Positions 11,959-21,945 of a stretch of DNA of 64,000 nt are shown piece after piece. The position numbers were made by a program, and so were the translations under genes. The DNA lies in NCBI RefSeq assembly GCF_001039355.2, contig NW_019775611.1, positions 23,032 through 87,031 on the forward strand, written 5' to 3'. How positions within the stretch are numbered: the first letter of the stretch is position 1; every line of letters starts with the position of its first letter. Source of the stretch: Lingula anatina. Taxonomy: Eukaryota; Brachiopoda; Lingulata; Lingulida; Lingulidae. The notes below the pieces were generated by a model that had not been told where the DNA came from, did no database searches, and was given only the letters and a program-made list of their open reading frames with translations.

Positions 11959-12089
11959 AATGATGTGATTTTTTCTTCAGTCACCTGGATAGCCTCATTC
12001 CCTGAAGAAGATGTCCTGATAGACATCGAAATATTGGAGGTAAAAACTATCTCAATATTAGCTGTTGACTGAATAAAAATCACATCATT
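11959..12089 (+). mobile_element. 131-bp inverted-repeat element with a hammerhead-like stem-loop core
   Basis: The arms AATGATGTGATTTTT and AAAAATCACATCATT enclose a structured core. CTGAAGA (12002-12008) is followed by a 6-bp stem GATGTC/GACATC with a 6-nt loop, then GAAA (12028-12031), then a second 6-bp stem ATATTG/CAATAT. That is the order of a hammerhead ribozyme core. There is one extra A before stem II, and stem I pairing next to the core is poor, so activity is doubtful. It may be a relic of a ribozyme-bearing retroelement. Confidence 0.45.
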
Positions 12090-12271
12090 TTTATTGAGCA
12101 CATAGTTCATACCAAGTATATCGATGTTCAATGTATTTTCACAATTGCAATAAGTTAAGCGTGGCAAAAGCTGTGTAGTGTTTCATCACAAACTTTTCAA
12201 GAATTCACTTGGAAATGAAGTCATTAATTTACAAATTATACTAAATAAAACTCTATTCATGTCTCTCTGAG

Positions 12272-12376
12272 GCCCCTATTTAACACAGACCACGAATCCC
12301 ACGAATCGCCAGGAATTGACAAAATTTGTCAATTCATGGCCATTCGTGGAATTCGTGGTCTGTGTGAAATAGGGGC
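12272..12376. mobile_element. 105-bp near-perfect palindrome (hairpin MITE)
   Basis: The arms starting GCCCCTATTT and ending AAATAGGGGC are complementary almost to the centre near 12324, with only a few mismatches and essentially no loop. The target-site duplication is not clear. It lies within the 3' flank of copy 2. Confidence 0.7.
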
Positions 12377-13300
12377 ATGATAATGCGCGTCGAAAATCCT
12401 AAAAATCACGAACCATCGGGTGTAATGACTTTGTTTCACGAAGGGTGGAGAATAGAAATTACATTCACGAGTCACGGGAATAGGGTGCTTCACGAATCAC
12501 GCTAAAGAAAGGGAACGTTTCACACATCTCGAGAACTAAAGAGTGGCTTTCAGGGGTAACGAAAATAACCAAATATGAAAGCGTATAAAAAACAAATGAT
12601 CTTGTTTGCAGTGAATGACATTTACAAAAAAGCAAACATTAGTATTGTAGATAAAATAACAGAGTGCAACTGTGTACTGCTTTTATAAACTAATACGAGT
12701 CTGGTATTTAGATCATATGTAGAAGAAAAAGAAAACGAACCTCTTCAATAAAGCCTTAACTATGGTTTTACAGATTGTTTTTTAATACTACAATATTTAA
12801 GTATTATGTCATTGTAAAATCTACTGAACTTTTAAGGGTTTTAGACTTTAAATAAATATTGTTTTTATTATCACATTATTATTATTATGTACGTGAACTG
12901 AATTGGCATGGCGAATTTCGTTATTCAAGATACATTTTTAGAGAAATAAGATCTCCCAGAGACAGTCAATATAGCAAATGTGACGGCACAGTAAAGAAAA
13001 CTAGACTTTCTTTCAATCATGATCATAAAATTATTGTTTGCTCTAACAACTGAAAATGAGTTATCTGCTTCACAGTTATATTGTTGGTTGATTCATAGAT
13101 TTTTTAATCTAATTTGCTTGTGAATTTATGTAATTGCCAATTAAAGAGTAACTGGTTTTGGCGCCCTCTATCAGCGGCACGTTTTATAGGACGCCTCCCA
13201 TGTAATATTGACATGTAGACATTTTATATCATAACACAATGACGAACCGAATATAGGTTGCCGAAGAAATAAATGTTACATTTTACTCCTCTTTGCAGGA
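12377..13300 (+). repeat. Distal 3' flank of copy 2, paralogous to 18950-19660
   Basis: Blocks such as GGCGCCCTCTATCA (about 13160) and GCCGAAGAAATAAATG (about 13260) recur downstream of copy 3, where a hAT-like MITE is inserted. The duplication unit therefore extends more than 2 kb beyond the gene. Positions 12377-12540 contain several imperfect repeats of TCACGAA. No gene. Confidence 0.55.
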
Positions 13301-14473
13301 TCAGCGCCTAGTCTATAATGAGCGGATAGGGAAGGGGTAGTTACATAAAAGTAGACAGCTTGATCGTGTAAGATCTCACAGGGACTTCTTTAATTTTGCA
13401 ACAGGCTATACCAGAGAAACCTGTGAAAACAGAGAGTAGATTATGCACTATTTATTAAATTGCTTAACATTCAAGAAGGGCCTATTATTTCAAGGCGAAT
13501 ATTCATATCACAGTATGTACATGGACGGTATTCTGTAAGAATGAAATCTCGAGCTTCATTGATTCCTAGCGTGTGAATTGAAACGTTTATGTCTGAGTCA
13601 AATTAAATTCTAATTTAAATTTTTTAAAAATCAGCAGACTATTTACATTGGGGTACAAGTATTGCATACAATATCAACATCATATCGACTATCCCGCATA
13701 ATTTTTCTCTTTCATTTCCTTTTCTGACGCCAGTATCGTGCCACTGTTATGTAGACTTTTTCTGGGACGCTTATTATACAGGTTTATGTCTGGGTGTGCA
13801 AGTATTGAGTATTAATCTAGAAGGTAAGCTCGACGCAGATCAGAACTTTGGTTTCTTAAACAGAACAGCAATTCTGAAGGTAAGTGAATATATTAACAGC
13901 AAGGGGTTATCATCTTTGAGAGTCTGTCAAAATATTCCTAAGTGTTGGATTACAATGGGGGTACGGTGCTTCCATATGAAAGAGTATGGGTTTGTCTTAT
14001 TATAACAGACAATTTTGTGTTTCCAAACATTGTTGTGTATTTTAAACTTTTTAATTCTTAGCCGAAAATGACACTAAAACAACGCTTAAAATTGAGACAC
14101 AGACAAACCAGTCTGTGTATTATGGAAAAGAAAAGCTCTCAGAATAGAATTGTCATGTTTTTAGGTCATCTTAGGGATCATTTACTACACACACGCTAGA
14201 AAAAATTGTTTGTCACAAAATTTGATGGGTGAAGAAAACGGTTTACTGTGCATTAATATCGTTTTCATTTTAGTACAAATTATTATCACCCATACACGTG
14301 ATCTATACAAATCGTTCAATTTCGGGATATAAATACCTGAAGTACACCTTCAGGTCATCTTTCATCTCCGTGAGTTTGCGGCAATCGGTGCATTTTCACG
14401 GGAGCAGCGGCCATTAGATGCCGAAACAGAAAACTCTCTCTAATTCTGGAATCGTTAATGCTAGAGACCTCTT

Positions 14474-14474
<1 letters not shown>
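13301..14474. other. Intergenic, nothing recognised
   Basis: AT-rich sequence with no supported exon. A 69-codon frame at 13796-14005 has no homology or splice context that I can defend. Confidence 0.35.

Positions 14475-14516
<42 letters not shown>
14475..14516. repeat. Poly(T) tract
   Basis: About 42 uninterrupted T residues. It could be the A-tail of a minus-strand retroposed sequence, but no parent element is recognisable next to it. Confidence 0.9.
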
Positions 14517-14518
<2 letters not shown>

Positions 14519-14867
14519 ATTTGATAGAGCATGTCAAGCCAAACACTGAAAGTGACCTCCGTTTTTTTGTTTTCCATACGGTTTACGAGCTATGCTGTAT
14601 CAAAAAGTACATTTTGGTGGTGAAAGTAAAATGTGCAATACGGTAATATGCATAAATTTTTTGAACGTCTGGAAAACATAAGGCTTGTCGAGGCAGACAA
14701 CTTCTGGTCAAAAAATGACATTATTTCATGAAATTTGAACATCTGGAACTTCTGAGCGCCTCCCATTTCAAGAATTTCAACCAAAATAATCTTTTCTTTA
14801 TTTCAGTTAATTTCTTCTGTAGGAAATTTATGGCACATTATTGTAACTCTAAAATTGTAACATTAGT
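14517..14867. other. Intergenic, nothing recognised
   Basis: No feature recognised before the tandem repeat that follows. Confidence 0.35.
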
Positions 14868-15290
14868 CCCTTATATCTCCAAAACTGGCAGAGATAGGTC
14901 CATAGTTACTATTGAAGTTGAATAGGAAGTCATAGAGTATATTTAACTGTGACCTTGAAATTGACCTTTGACCTACTTTTCACCATGACCTGAAGTTTGA
15001 AACTTTTTCAATGCTTTACCTTTAAAACTGGCATAGATATGGCCATAATTACTATAGGATTTTAATAGGAAGTCATATATTGACAATCTGTGACCTTAAA
15101 ATTGACCTTTGACCTACTTTTTACCATGGACTGAACTTTGCAACTTTTTGGTTCGTTGTATCCCCAAAACTGGTAGAGGAACGCCCATATAGTTACTATT
15201 GCACTTGAACAGGAAGTCATATACTGGCAATTTAACTTAAAATTGACATTTGACCTTCTTTTCGCCATTAATTGCACTTCACAAATTTGG
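14868..15290 (+). repeat. 141-bp tandem repeat (about 3 units) carrying DR1-like motifs
   Basis: Three diverged units with an exact 141-bp spacing share TCCAAAACTGG, TAGTTACTATT, GGAAGTCATA and TTGACCTTTGACCT. The motif TGACCTTTGACCT occurs at 14962 and 15103, with a one-base variant at 15244. It is a direct repeat of the nuclear-receptor half site with 1-nt spacing. The array ends about 110 bp upstream of pseudogene copy 3 and sits where its 5' region should be. Confidence 0.75.
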
Positions 15291-15957
15291 ATTTAAACTT
15301 TTACTCTTCCCCATGATTTTGTTTTAAATTGTAATTTTCAATAAAAATATTTAGAATTCTTTGTCAAGCTCAAAAACTAGAGGTGATATGGCGATATGGC
15401 GATATGGCGATGAACAAATGGATAATTGCTGTTCTTGCCGTTATTATCCTAGTTGTTTGTATTTTCATGATTATTTTTCATCCCGTTCGTGAAACAAAAT
15501 CGGATTACTTATCAAAACACTTGAGTGATTTTATAAAAGAACGTCTACACAATAACAGTTTGACCACAGAATTTATTAAACGTCTTGGAACCGGGAATAT
15601 AGACTCCTCAGTGAAGACCTTTTAGAACACTTAAGAGGGAAATGGATTCTTCCTCCTTCCAAGCTGCACTATAATCTTTCCAACCCAAAGGCAACATACT
15701 GGGATCAAATGGGGCAATCAAAATTGGTAGACGAGATTTTGAAGCAACGCCGTAACGGATTCTTCGTGGAATCAGGAGCATATGATGGAGAGGCTCATTC
15801 CAATTCTCTCTTCTTCGAGATTTCTCGAGACTGGGAAGGATTGATTGTGGAGCCAAACCCGTGGTCCTTTGAAGTTCTTTTGAACAAAAACAGGTAGGGG
15901 TATTTTGCAAACTGTAAGGAGATATTCATCGACTCTATAGTGTAGTGTAGTGTAGTG

Positions 15958-17418
15958 TACACTGTAAAAAACAGTGTTTAGCACTTAAACACATTTCTAA
16001 GCGCCTGTTTTGTCTCATTTTTTCGACGCGTTTAGCTCCTAAGCACGTTAAGATCCTTAACATGTTACACGCTTTGACGCGTTTGACGCCTTTTAAATGT
16101 AGGGTGCATTTGCTTAACTTTTAGGTGGTAGGGGTTTCAACTGTTTTAGTCACACACGCGCGCGCACACACACACACACGAAGTCACGGTCACCTGTAAC
16201 TGCTTTAGTTATCTCTATCTATCACAGGGATATGTAAACTGTCAACATCGTTGACTTAATGCCGTCACCTTTGCAGCGGGACTTATTCATCCTTGTGTTA
16301 GCTGACCTTTCGAGGAAGTTTATTGGAATATATTTCTGCAAATCAAGTTAGGAAAATTCACTAGTTTACTAAAATCACGAAACAGCTATCACCTTTACTT
16401 TAAAACATTTTTTGTCATATTTTGATAAAATGCGTTACGGTATGGATGTCTATTTATTTTTTCCGGAAGTAATGGACAATAGAACATAAGGATGATGGTG
16501 GGGTATTCATTATAATGGTTTATATAAGCTTTCATCGCATGCTGGTTATTTTGGTAACTATAGTCCGAATATTTAACAAATCGCACCGCTCTAGTCGCCT
16601 ACTAACCCAAGCCCAATTTGGAATAAACCGCTAACTGTAGTTCATACAGCACTAAGATCTAATAAAAGGATATATAAGATCTTTGTACAGCATAAGACGT
16701 GTTTTGGTTATTCATAAAAAAGGTTTTCAAAACATTAAATAATGTTTTCCAGAATGTTATAAAACGCTTATAAAACTGCAGGGGCATCATTTTGGATGGA
16801 GTTAAAAACACCCATAACGTTACCATAACTATTCTTTACCATCACCATCATGTAACCAGCTGATAACGTCGTGAACTTGTTACTTGGATTATTACTTAAT
16901 AAGTCTATTTTAAATAATCACACGTTACTGCAAGGAAGGACACAACGCGTTCGATCAGGCTGTTCCACGCCTCCAACAGCTCCATACGTTTACAAGGGGA
17001 AGTGTTAAGCCAAATTGTTGAGTCTTGTAATAAACTTGTTATGGGATCGTATACATGGGATTGTGAAGTATTTTTTTTTCTGTGACAAGCTTGAAAAGCT
17101 AAACGTGTTGTTCAGCAGCTCCACGTGTTTAGGAATTCCACACCTATAGCAGCTCCATATGTTTAGCAGCCTCACGCGCTTAGCAGGGGAAGTGCTTAGC
17201 CAATGTGCTTGGCTTGTGATAGACTTGTTATAGAGCCATATGCCGGTGAAGTTAAACACATAGCTAAACGTGTAACACTGCCAACGTGTCTAGCTTTTAC
17301 TTCTGTGAAACGCTTGAAAAGCTATACGTGCTTAGCTTTTACACATATTTCTAAATGCGTATAGGTTCCTAACGTGTGTTGTATGTATTTAAATGCTAAA
17401 CACTGTTTTTACATTGTA
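15958..17418. mobile_element. Non-autonomous DNA transposon in the intron of copy 3 (about 1.46 kb)
   Basis: The ends are imperfect inverted repeats, TACACTGTAAAAAACAG on the left and, on the opposite strand at the right, TACAATGTAAAAACAG, both continuing into TGTTTAGCA. The interior has many degenerate copies of ACGTGTTTAGC and ACGTGCTTAGC near both ends. The introns of copies 1, 2, 4 and 6 lack it, which gives an empty site. Flanking TAGTG repeats obscure the target duplication. There is no transposase frame. A (CA)n/(CG)n run lies at 16151-16180. Confidence 0.75.
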
Positions 17419-17476
17419 GTGTGCATGTAGGCCTACTTTGTTGGATATTCTGGCTTCCAGTTGTTACAGTGCTTAA

Positions 17477-17816
17477 AGGGATAATAACTGTTCGTTTAGG
17501 CAAAAAATGAATTTTCCTGGAGTAAACAGTAATTTTCCCATACTTACCAATGGTTAATGAATCCATTCTTACATTCAAAGTTAGCCCCTGAATTTTTTCT
17601 AAAAAGTTTGTTTTTTTGTAATAATCGCTGAAGAGTTTATAACAGAGTATGCCTATCCATCTATGGAGGTCACGTGGTCCGATGACAAGCTCAGACATCA
17701 GAATAATAGCTATAACTGCCGTTTTTGTGGTAAAATAGAATATATAATATTTATGTGAGTTGTTTACAATGTTTTTATTGTGAAATATAGACCTCATACG
17801 AAGAGTCATTATCCTT
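17477..17816. mobile_element. piggyBac-like MITE with TTAA target duplication, 340 bp
   Basis: TTAA at 17473-17476 and 17817-17820 flanks inverted repeats AGGGATAATAACTGTTCG and, on the opposite strand at the right, AAGGATAATGACTCTTCG. The sequence on both sides rejoins to match the introns of copies 2 and 4, which lack the element. A minus-strand open frame covering most of it (17396-17809) is non-coding MITE sequence. Confidence 0.8.
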
Positions 17817-18544
17817 TTAATTAATTTTTCATCAGGTGGATAAAAGTTGTTTCTAGTCTATAAGTGAATAGAATGTCACAAAGTTTTTTTATTGGTTCTA
17901 GTAATTAATTGTACCATCAGACCTTATATTCCTGTCAATATAAATGTCTAAATTTTATATTCAACATCAGTTAAAATATGCATTAGAACATCACAACATT
18001 TATGTACCAATGTATTCATTTGTTAATAAATATATATTATATGTAGCAGATAATGTTTCTTTATTTCCTCGTTTCTTGGGTAGTATGCTATAACTTCGTT
18101 CCAGGAAAATTTACGCTGTTAATACGTGCTTAGCAACGAGTCCTTCAATGGTCGATTTTACGTTCGCAAAGGAGATCGGAGGGATACAAAAACACAGATA
18201 TGTAACTCCGAATGATTATCAAAACTTGGTAGAAGGAAAAAGTCGCATACAGTGTTTTCCCATTTACTCTCTCCTGGCCGCCATCGGTCGAAATCACGTG
18301 GACTACTTTAGTTTGGATGTAGAGGGTGCCGAAATAGAAATCCTTAAATCGTTTCCATGGGAACATGTGACCGTAGACGTGTGGACTGTAGAGTTCTTGG
18401 TTTACGGCAGAAGTCCTGATACGCCAAAACGTGAGAAAGCAATCAGGGAGATCTTCAAAAATACAGGACTTTACAGGGAAGGTACCATTCTAAGGAACCT
18501 AGATATAGGCCCTAGTGTTTGTCAGAAAGGACGTGCCACAATAA

Positions 18545-18636
18545 AAAAAAAAGCAACCATGAATATATGTTACAACTGGAACTGCATTTTTGTGTTTTCA
18601 CGTGATACAATATGGATGACAGAAAACAAAATCTTG
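18545..18636 (+). repeat. 3' flank of copy 3
   Basis: Homologous to the flanks of copies 2 and 5. It leads into the expanded minisatellite. Confidence 0.5.
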
Positions 18637-18754
18637 CTGTTGGTCCGTGCATGTTGTTGGTCCGTGCATGCTGTTGGTCCGTGCATGTTGTTGGTCCGTG
18701 CATGCTGTTGGTCCGTGCATGCTGTTGGTCCGTGCATGTTGTTGGTCCGTGCAT
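18637..18754. repeat. 17-bp minisatellite, seven units
   Basis: Units of CTGTTGGTCCGTGCATG and its TTG variant are repeated seven times, with a partial last base. The same unit is present once in the flanks of copies 2 and 5, so this is a local expansion after duplication. The C/T variants alternate over the first four units, which hints at a two-unit (34-bp) step in the expansion. Confidence 0.95.
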
Positions 18755-19384
18755 ACGTAATGGTACAAGAAGCAACTATGTTCAGATATTATTCGGTTAA
18801 GCCCATAAAGTTGAGGTTGACTCGCACTTTATGCGTAACTATCAAAGTGAATAGATCTAGAGAACGCGGTGTGTTTGAAAAGAAAACTGCATTTTTATGT
18901 AGAACAGGTGCTGTGATACTGCGTTATTTATGCGTGGCAAAAGCTGTGTAGTATTTCAGCACAAACTTCTCAAGAATTCGCTTGGATGCGTAGAGATATA
19001 CTGGAGGAATACTACTACTACATGTATATGATCTTACGCTGTTGGGCGTCAAGGGCAACAACATAAATCCTCCACTGTTCTCTGTCTCTAACCAGGTGTT
19101 TGATTGTCCCCCAATTTTCTACCAGTTGTTTTAACTCTGCTTTGACTATGTGGTCTTAGGTCTGACTCTTTTTCTGTGACCCTCTGGTGTCCAGTACATG
19201 GCTACTTTTGTGGTGGAATAAAAAATAACTTGTTTGCAGTGATTGACATTTGTAGAGAAGTAAGCTATTGCTTTTATGAACTAATTTCCACACCTTTTAC
19301 AGGTTCTGGCGCCCTCTATCAATGTTACGTTTTATAGGATGACTCCCATGTAATTTTGCCATGTAGACATTTGTCTATCTCAAC
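18755..19384 (+). repeat. 3' flank of copy 3, shared with copy 2
   Basis: Matches scattered blocks in 11130-13240, with deletions. Contains GTGGCAAAAGCTGTGTAGT, also found at about 12161. No gene is supported. Confidence 0.5.
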
Positions 19385-19583
19385 CAGTGGCGGGTTTAGA
19401 GGGGGGGACGTCAGGGGACCCTGCTCCCCCCCCCCCTCACCCCTTCGATTTTTGTTTCCCTCTTGAAATTAGAATTTTGACTAGCTGAATCATAGTTCTA
19501 AACCGTACCAAATGACACCGTTCGCCCTCTAAAATGCCAAAAATTTTTCGGGGCCCGCCTAAGGGCCCCAAACCCCACCCCTG
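19385..19583. mobile_element. hAT-like MITE, 199 bp
   Basis: Starts CAGTGGCGGGTTTAG and ends CCCCACCCCTG, with imperfect inverted ends. Flanking 8-bp sequences ATCTCAAC and ATCACAAC form a target-site duplication with one change, and the paralogous flank of copy 2 (about 13230) holds the uninterrupted ATCATAAC. Confidence 0.85.
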
Positions 19584-21060
19584 ATCACAACACAGTGTCA
19601 AAACGAACAAATGTTGCCGAAGAAATAAATGTTACATTATAAGTCTCTTTCGACATATCATGTTTGAGATAGAGAAGATTAAAACGTCTTTGATAAAAAA
19701 AGTATAACTGTTACAAAGTTTGGCTTTTTGTTAGCGTGGCATGGCACACGCATGCACTTCCTTTAGCAAAATTTTAGGCGTCTGGCAAACTGTTGCGCGT
19801 TAATTTTTCAATTGGCATTTATGAATGAAATAAAGCACAATTCTTGAAATTTGCGAGCGTTGCAAAACTTCCAAATTTCCAAACGTGACTCGACGTCATA
19901 TTTGCGCAAGCTGCCCATGGTTGATTTTGGAGAAGCACACGCTCTACTGTACTGCCTTTATCTCTGTCAACCCACATAAGTTTTTTCCTTTTAGTCTCAT
20001 GTTTTAAAACAAGTCTGCTCTTTTGTTTCATACTTATGTTAATGTTTGTCAACATGTGGGCACAATTTATTATGCTGGCTTAATTTCCGAAACATTTAGA
20101 TATCTTGAGTTACATCATTTTTTGCGAACTGGATCAGATGCCGAATGACGTAAGACACGCATTTTGTTAGGTATATTAAACTATGTTTCACACCCACCTT
20201 TTTATAATTTTGAAGGAGCTGGGGACGACACATCTCGATATATTCTTCAATTTCTTGAACTGCGATTTTCACGGTGAGTAAGAACAAGTAAAAATTGCAT
20301 TCGGATTGATGTTGTTTTTCAATCGCTTGTTTGTTTGATTTCCTAGAATAATCATTTTCTTTCAGCATTTCCCACTCTGCGTGAAAATCAAGATAATTAC
20401 AGTGCAAAGTTTATTGCACACTGGTCAGTAGTAATATGTGATGAGGATTTATCCACGTCTATTGCCCTTTTCTCTCTCCCTCTCTCTCGCGCGCACACAC
20501 ACTTTTCCTCGTAATCTACAGGATAGACATCGGTGAGAGCAGTGCTAATCTAGATTTATCCCTTTTTCAGGAGTACATAACCATGCAAATTATATTTGTA
20601 TTAGGCGTGTGTTTTCATCTGTCTGGTTAATGCTGAATTTCATTACAACGGTAATAATGTAGTTAGCAACGGGTTTATCAAGGTGTTGTAAAATGTATTA
20701 CGCGTACAAAAAAAGCTGTAAATAAAAATATTGTCAAAAATAGTTTAAACCCCACTTAAGACAAGAGTTGATATTAAAAAGTAAATACCAGGAAGAGAAA
20801 GAGAAATAAAGGTGCACAAAAAAATCATTATGCTGAACCAGTAAAATGAACTTAAGCATGTGTTACCGCTTCTTAGAGCCTTGGAAGAATTCTGCCGCGT
20901 CCGCGTTTGCGTCCGCGTCTAAGGAGGAATTTGAGAGCGTGAGTGAATATGCATTGCAGTGCATAAAATGAGCTAAGCAGTGTTTTATAAAATTGTTAAT
21001 CTGTGGCAGAATGGCGTGAAAAAGAGAAGCATTGCCAGACAGATTATTGCGAAAAACGGA
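19584..21060. other. Intergenic, mostly unrecognised
   Basis: The first 80 bp is still homologous to the copy 2 flank. A short CT-rich then (CA)n tract lies at about 20468-20501. No other repeat or exon is recognised. Minus-strand open frames at 19819-20055 and 20096-20407 lack supporting features. Confidence 0.35.
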
Positions 21061-21384
21061 TCGGTCCGCACAGTTTTATAGACTAAGGCTAAGAGTCATG
21101 TACCTACTATAATACTTTTAAAGCCTGTCTTAAAACTCATCTTTTTAAAGAATTTTATGGTTAGTGTTCCTTTAAACCTTTTAGTTGTTTATCATTTATT
21201 AAGAGTGAGCTTGGGTTAATTTTAGTAGTATTTTAAAGTTATATCAATAAAATTTCTCTGCTTTCTTTAACAAATTTTATCAGTAAATGTTAAAGTATTT
21301 TAGTATTGTTATTTTTAGACCTTTTTAATTATTTGTAAAGTGCATTGAAATGTAAAAAATGGAATGCGCTATATAAGAAATAAA

Positions 21385-21419
<35 letters not shown>
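21061..21419 (+). mobile_element. LINE 3' end (L2/CR1-like) with (ATT)n tail
   Basis: Translation at 21117-21164 gives a short FKACLKTHLFKEFYG-stop, which resembles the C-terminus of L2/CR1-clade reverse transcriptase proteins. It is followed by a short 3' UTR ending GCGCTATATAAGAAATAAAT and an (ATT)n tail (21385-21419), as in those elements. The element is heavily 5'-truncated. Confidence 0.6.
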
Positions 21420-21420
<1 letters not shown>

Positions 21421-21945
21421 ACAGAGGCCACGCCCAATGTATCGAAATCTTACCACCAGGGTACAGGACTCACTGTCCTTCTGGATATGCTGCTGCAACT
21501 AAACAAAAACCACCCAGTCCGTTCAGAATGAAGGGTAAATTGCCACAAAAAACGCGGGTTTTAAGGCCCTTAGCGAACACCAAACTGGTTTTAGCAGGTA
21601 AAAAAACCATACGACCTCTGAAGAACCCACTGTAAACAGCAAAACATCATCGTCTGTTTCTCTAATGAATTGTGGACCGTGACCGTTTCTGGGTAGAACA
21701 CTGGAGCCGCGTGGCTTTACTTTTTGAGGTCAGATTTTACCTGTACCGCTTAAATAATCAAAACAGAGTTTACAGACATCCAGCAAAAGGCATATGGCGA
21801 AACGTGTGCCACTTCTAAAGTGACTAGGGTCATTGACAGCGTCAGTATTTGGAGTGGATACCACTGTAAGGTTCGGTTTTAGGTTCACAGATCGAGAAGA
21901 AGTGAGCAACAAGAGTCGTGGATTTCCGAACAGCTTTATTCCCAC
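21420..21945 (+). repeat. Dispersed repeat, copy 1 of 2
   Basis: About 21500-21865 matches 52165-52510 in the same orientation over roughly 350 bp with many substitutions. The shared blocks include TGTTTCTCTAATGAATTG, GACCGTTTCTGGGTAGAAC and AAAGTGACTAGGGTCA. The family is unknown. Confidence 0.65.

Larger units (their letters stand above)
15404..18544 (+). pseudogene. FkbM-family methyltransferase, copy 3 (pseudogene)
   Basis: Exon 1 (15404-15893, 490 bp) lacks one base near 15607 relative to every other copy, which shifts the frame after residue 67 or so. Exon 2 (18105-18544) has lost six bases, two codons equivalent to G176-R177, and has gained seven bases near 18507 that shift the frame a few codons before the end. 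A chance extension then runs on to 18951. Splice sites remain, but the intron has grown to 2211 bp through two transposon insertions. The start codon lies in a threefold GATATGGC slippage run, and the usual upstream acceptor and leader are absent, replaced by unrelated repeat DNA. Motif I and LDVEGAEIEIL are still readable. The exon 2 subtype is shared with copy 4 (LRNLDI). Confidence 0.88.

Noticed and set aside
17396-17809. 137-codon minus-strand frame
   Set aside because: It lies almost wholly in a TTAA-flanked MITE with no transposase-like sequence.
18637-18754. Regular repeats as a possible CRISPR array
   Set aside because: Units are contiguous 17-bp repeats without spacers, in eukaryotic DNA.
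18542-18951. C-terminal extension of the copy 3 exon 2 frame
   Set aside because: It arises from the 7-bp insertion before the normal stop and reads through noncoding flank and the minisatellite.
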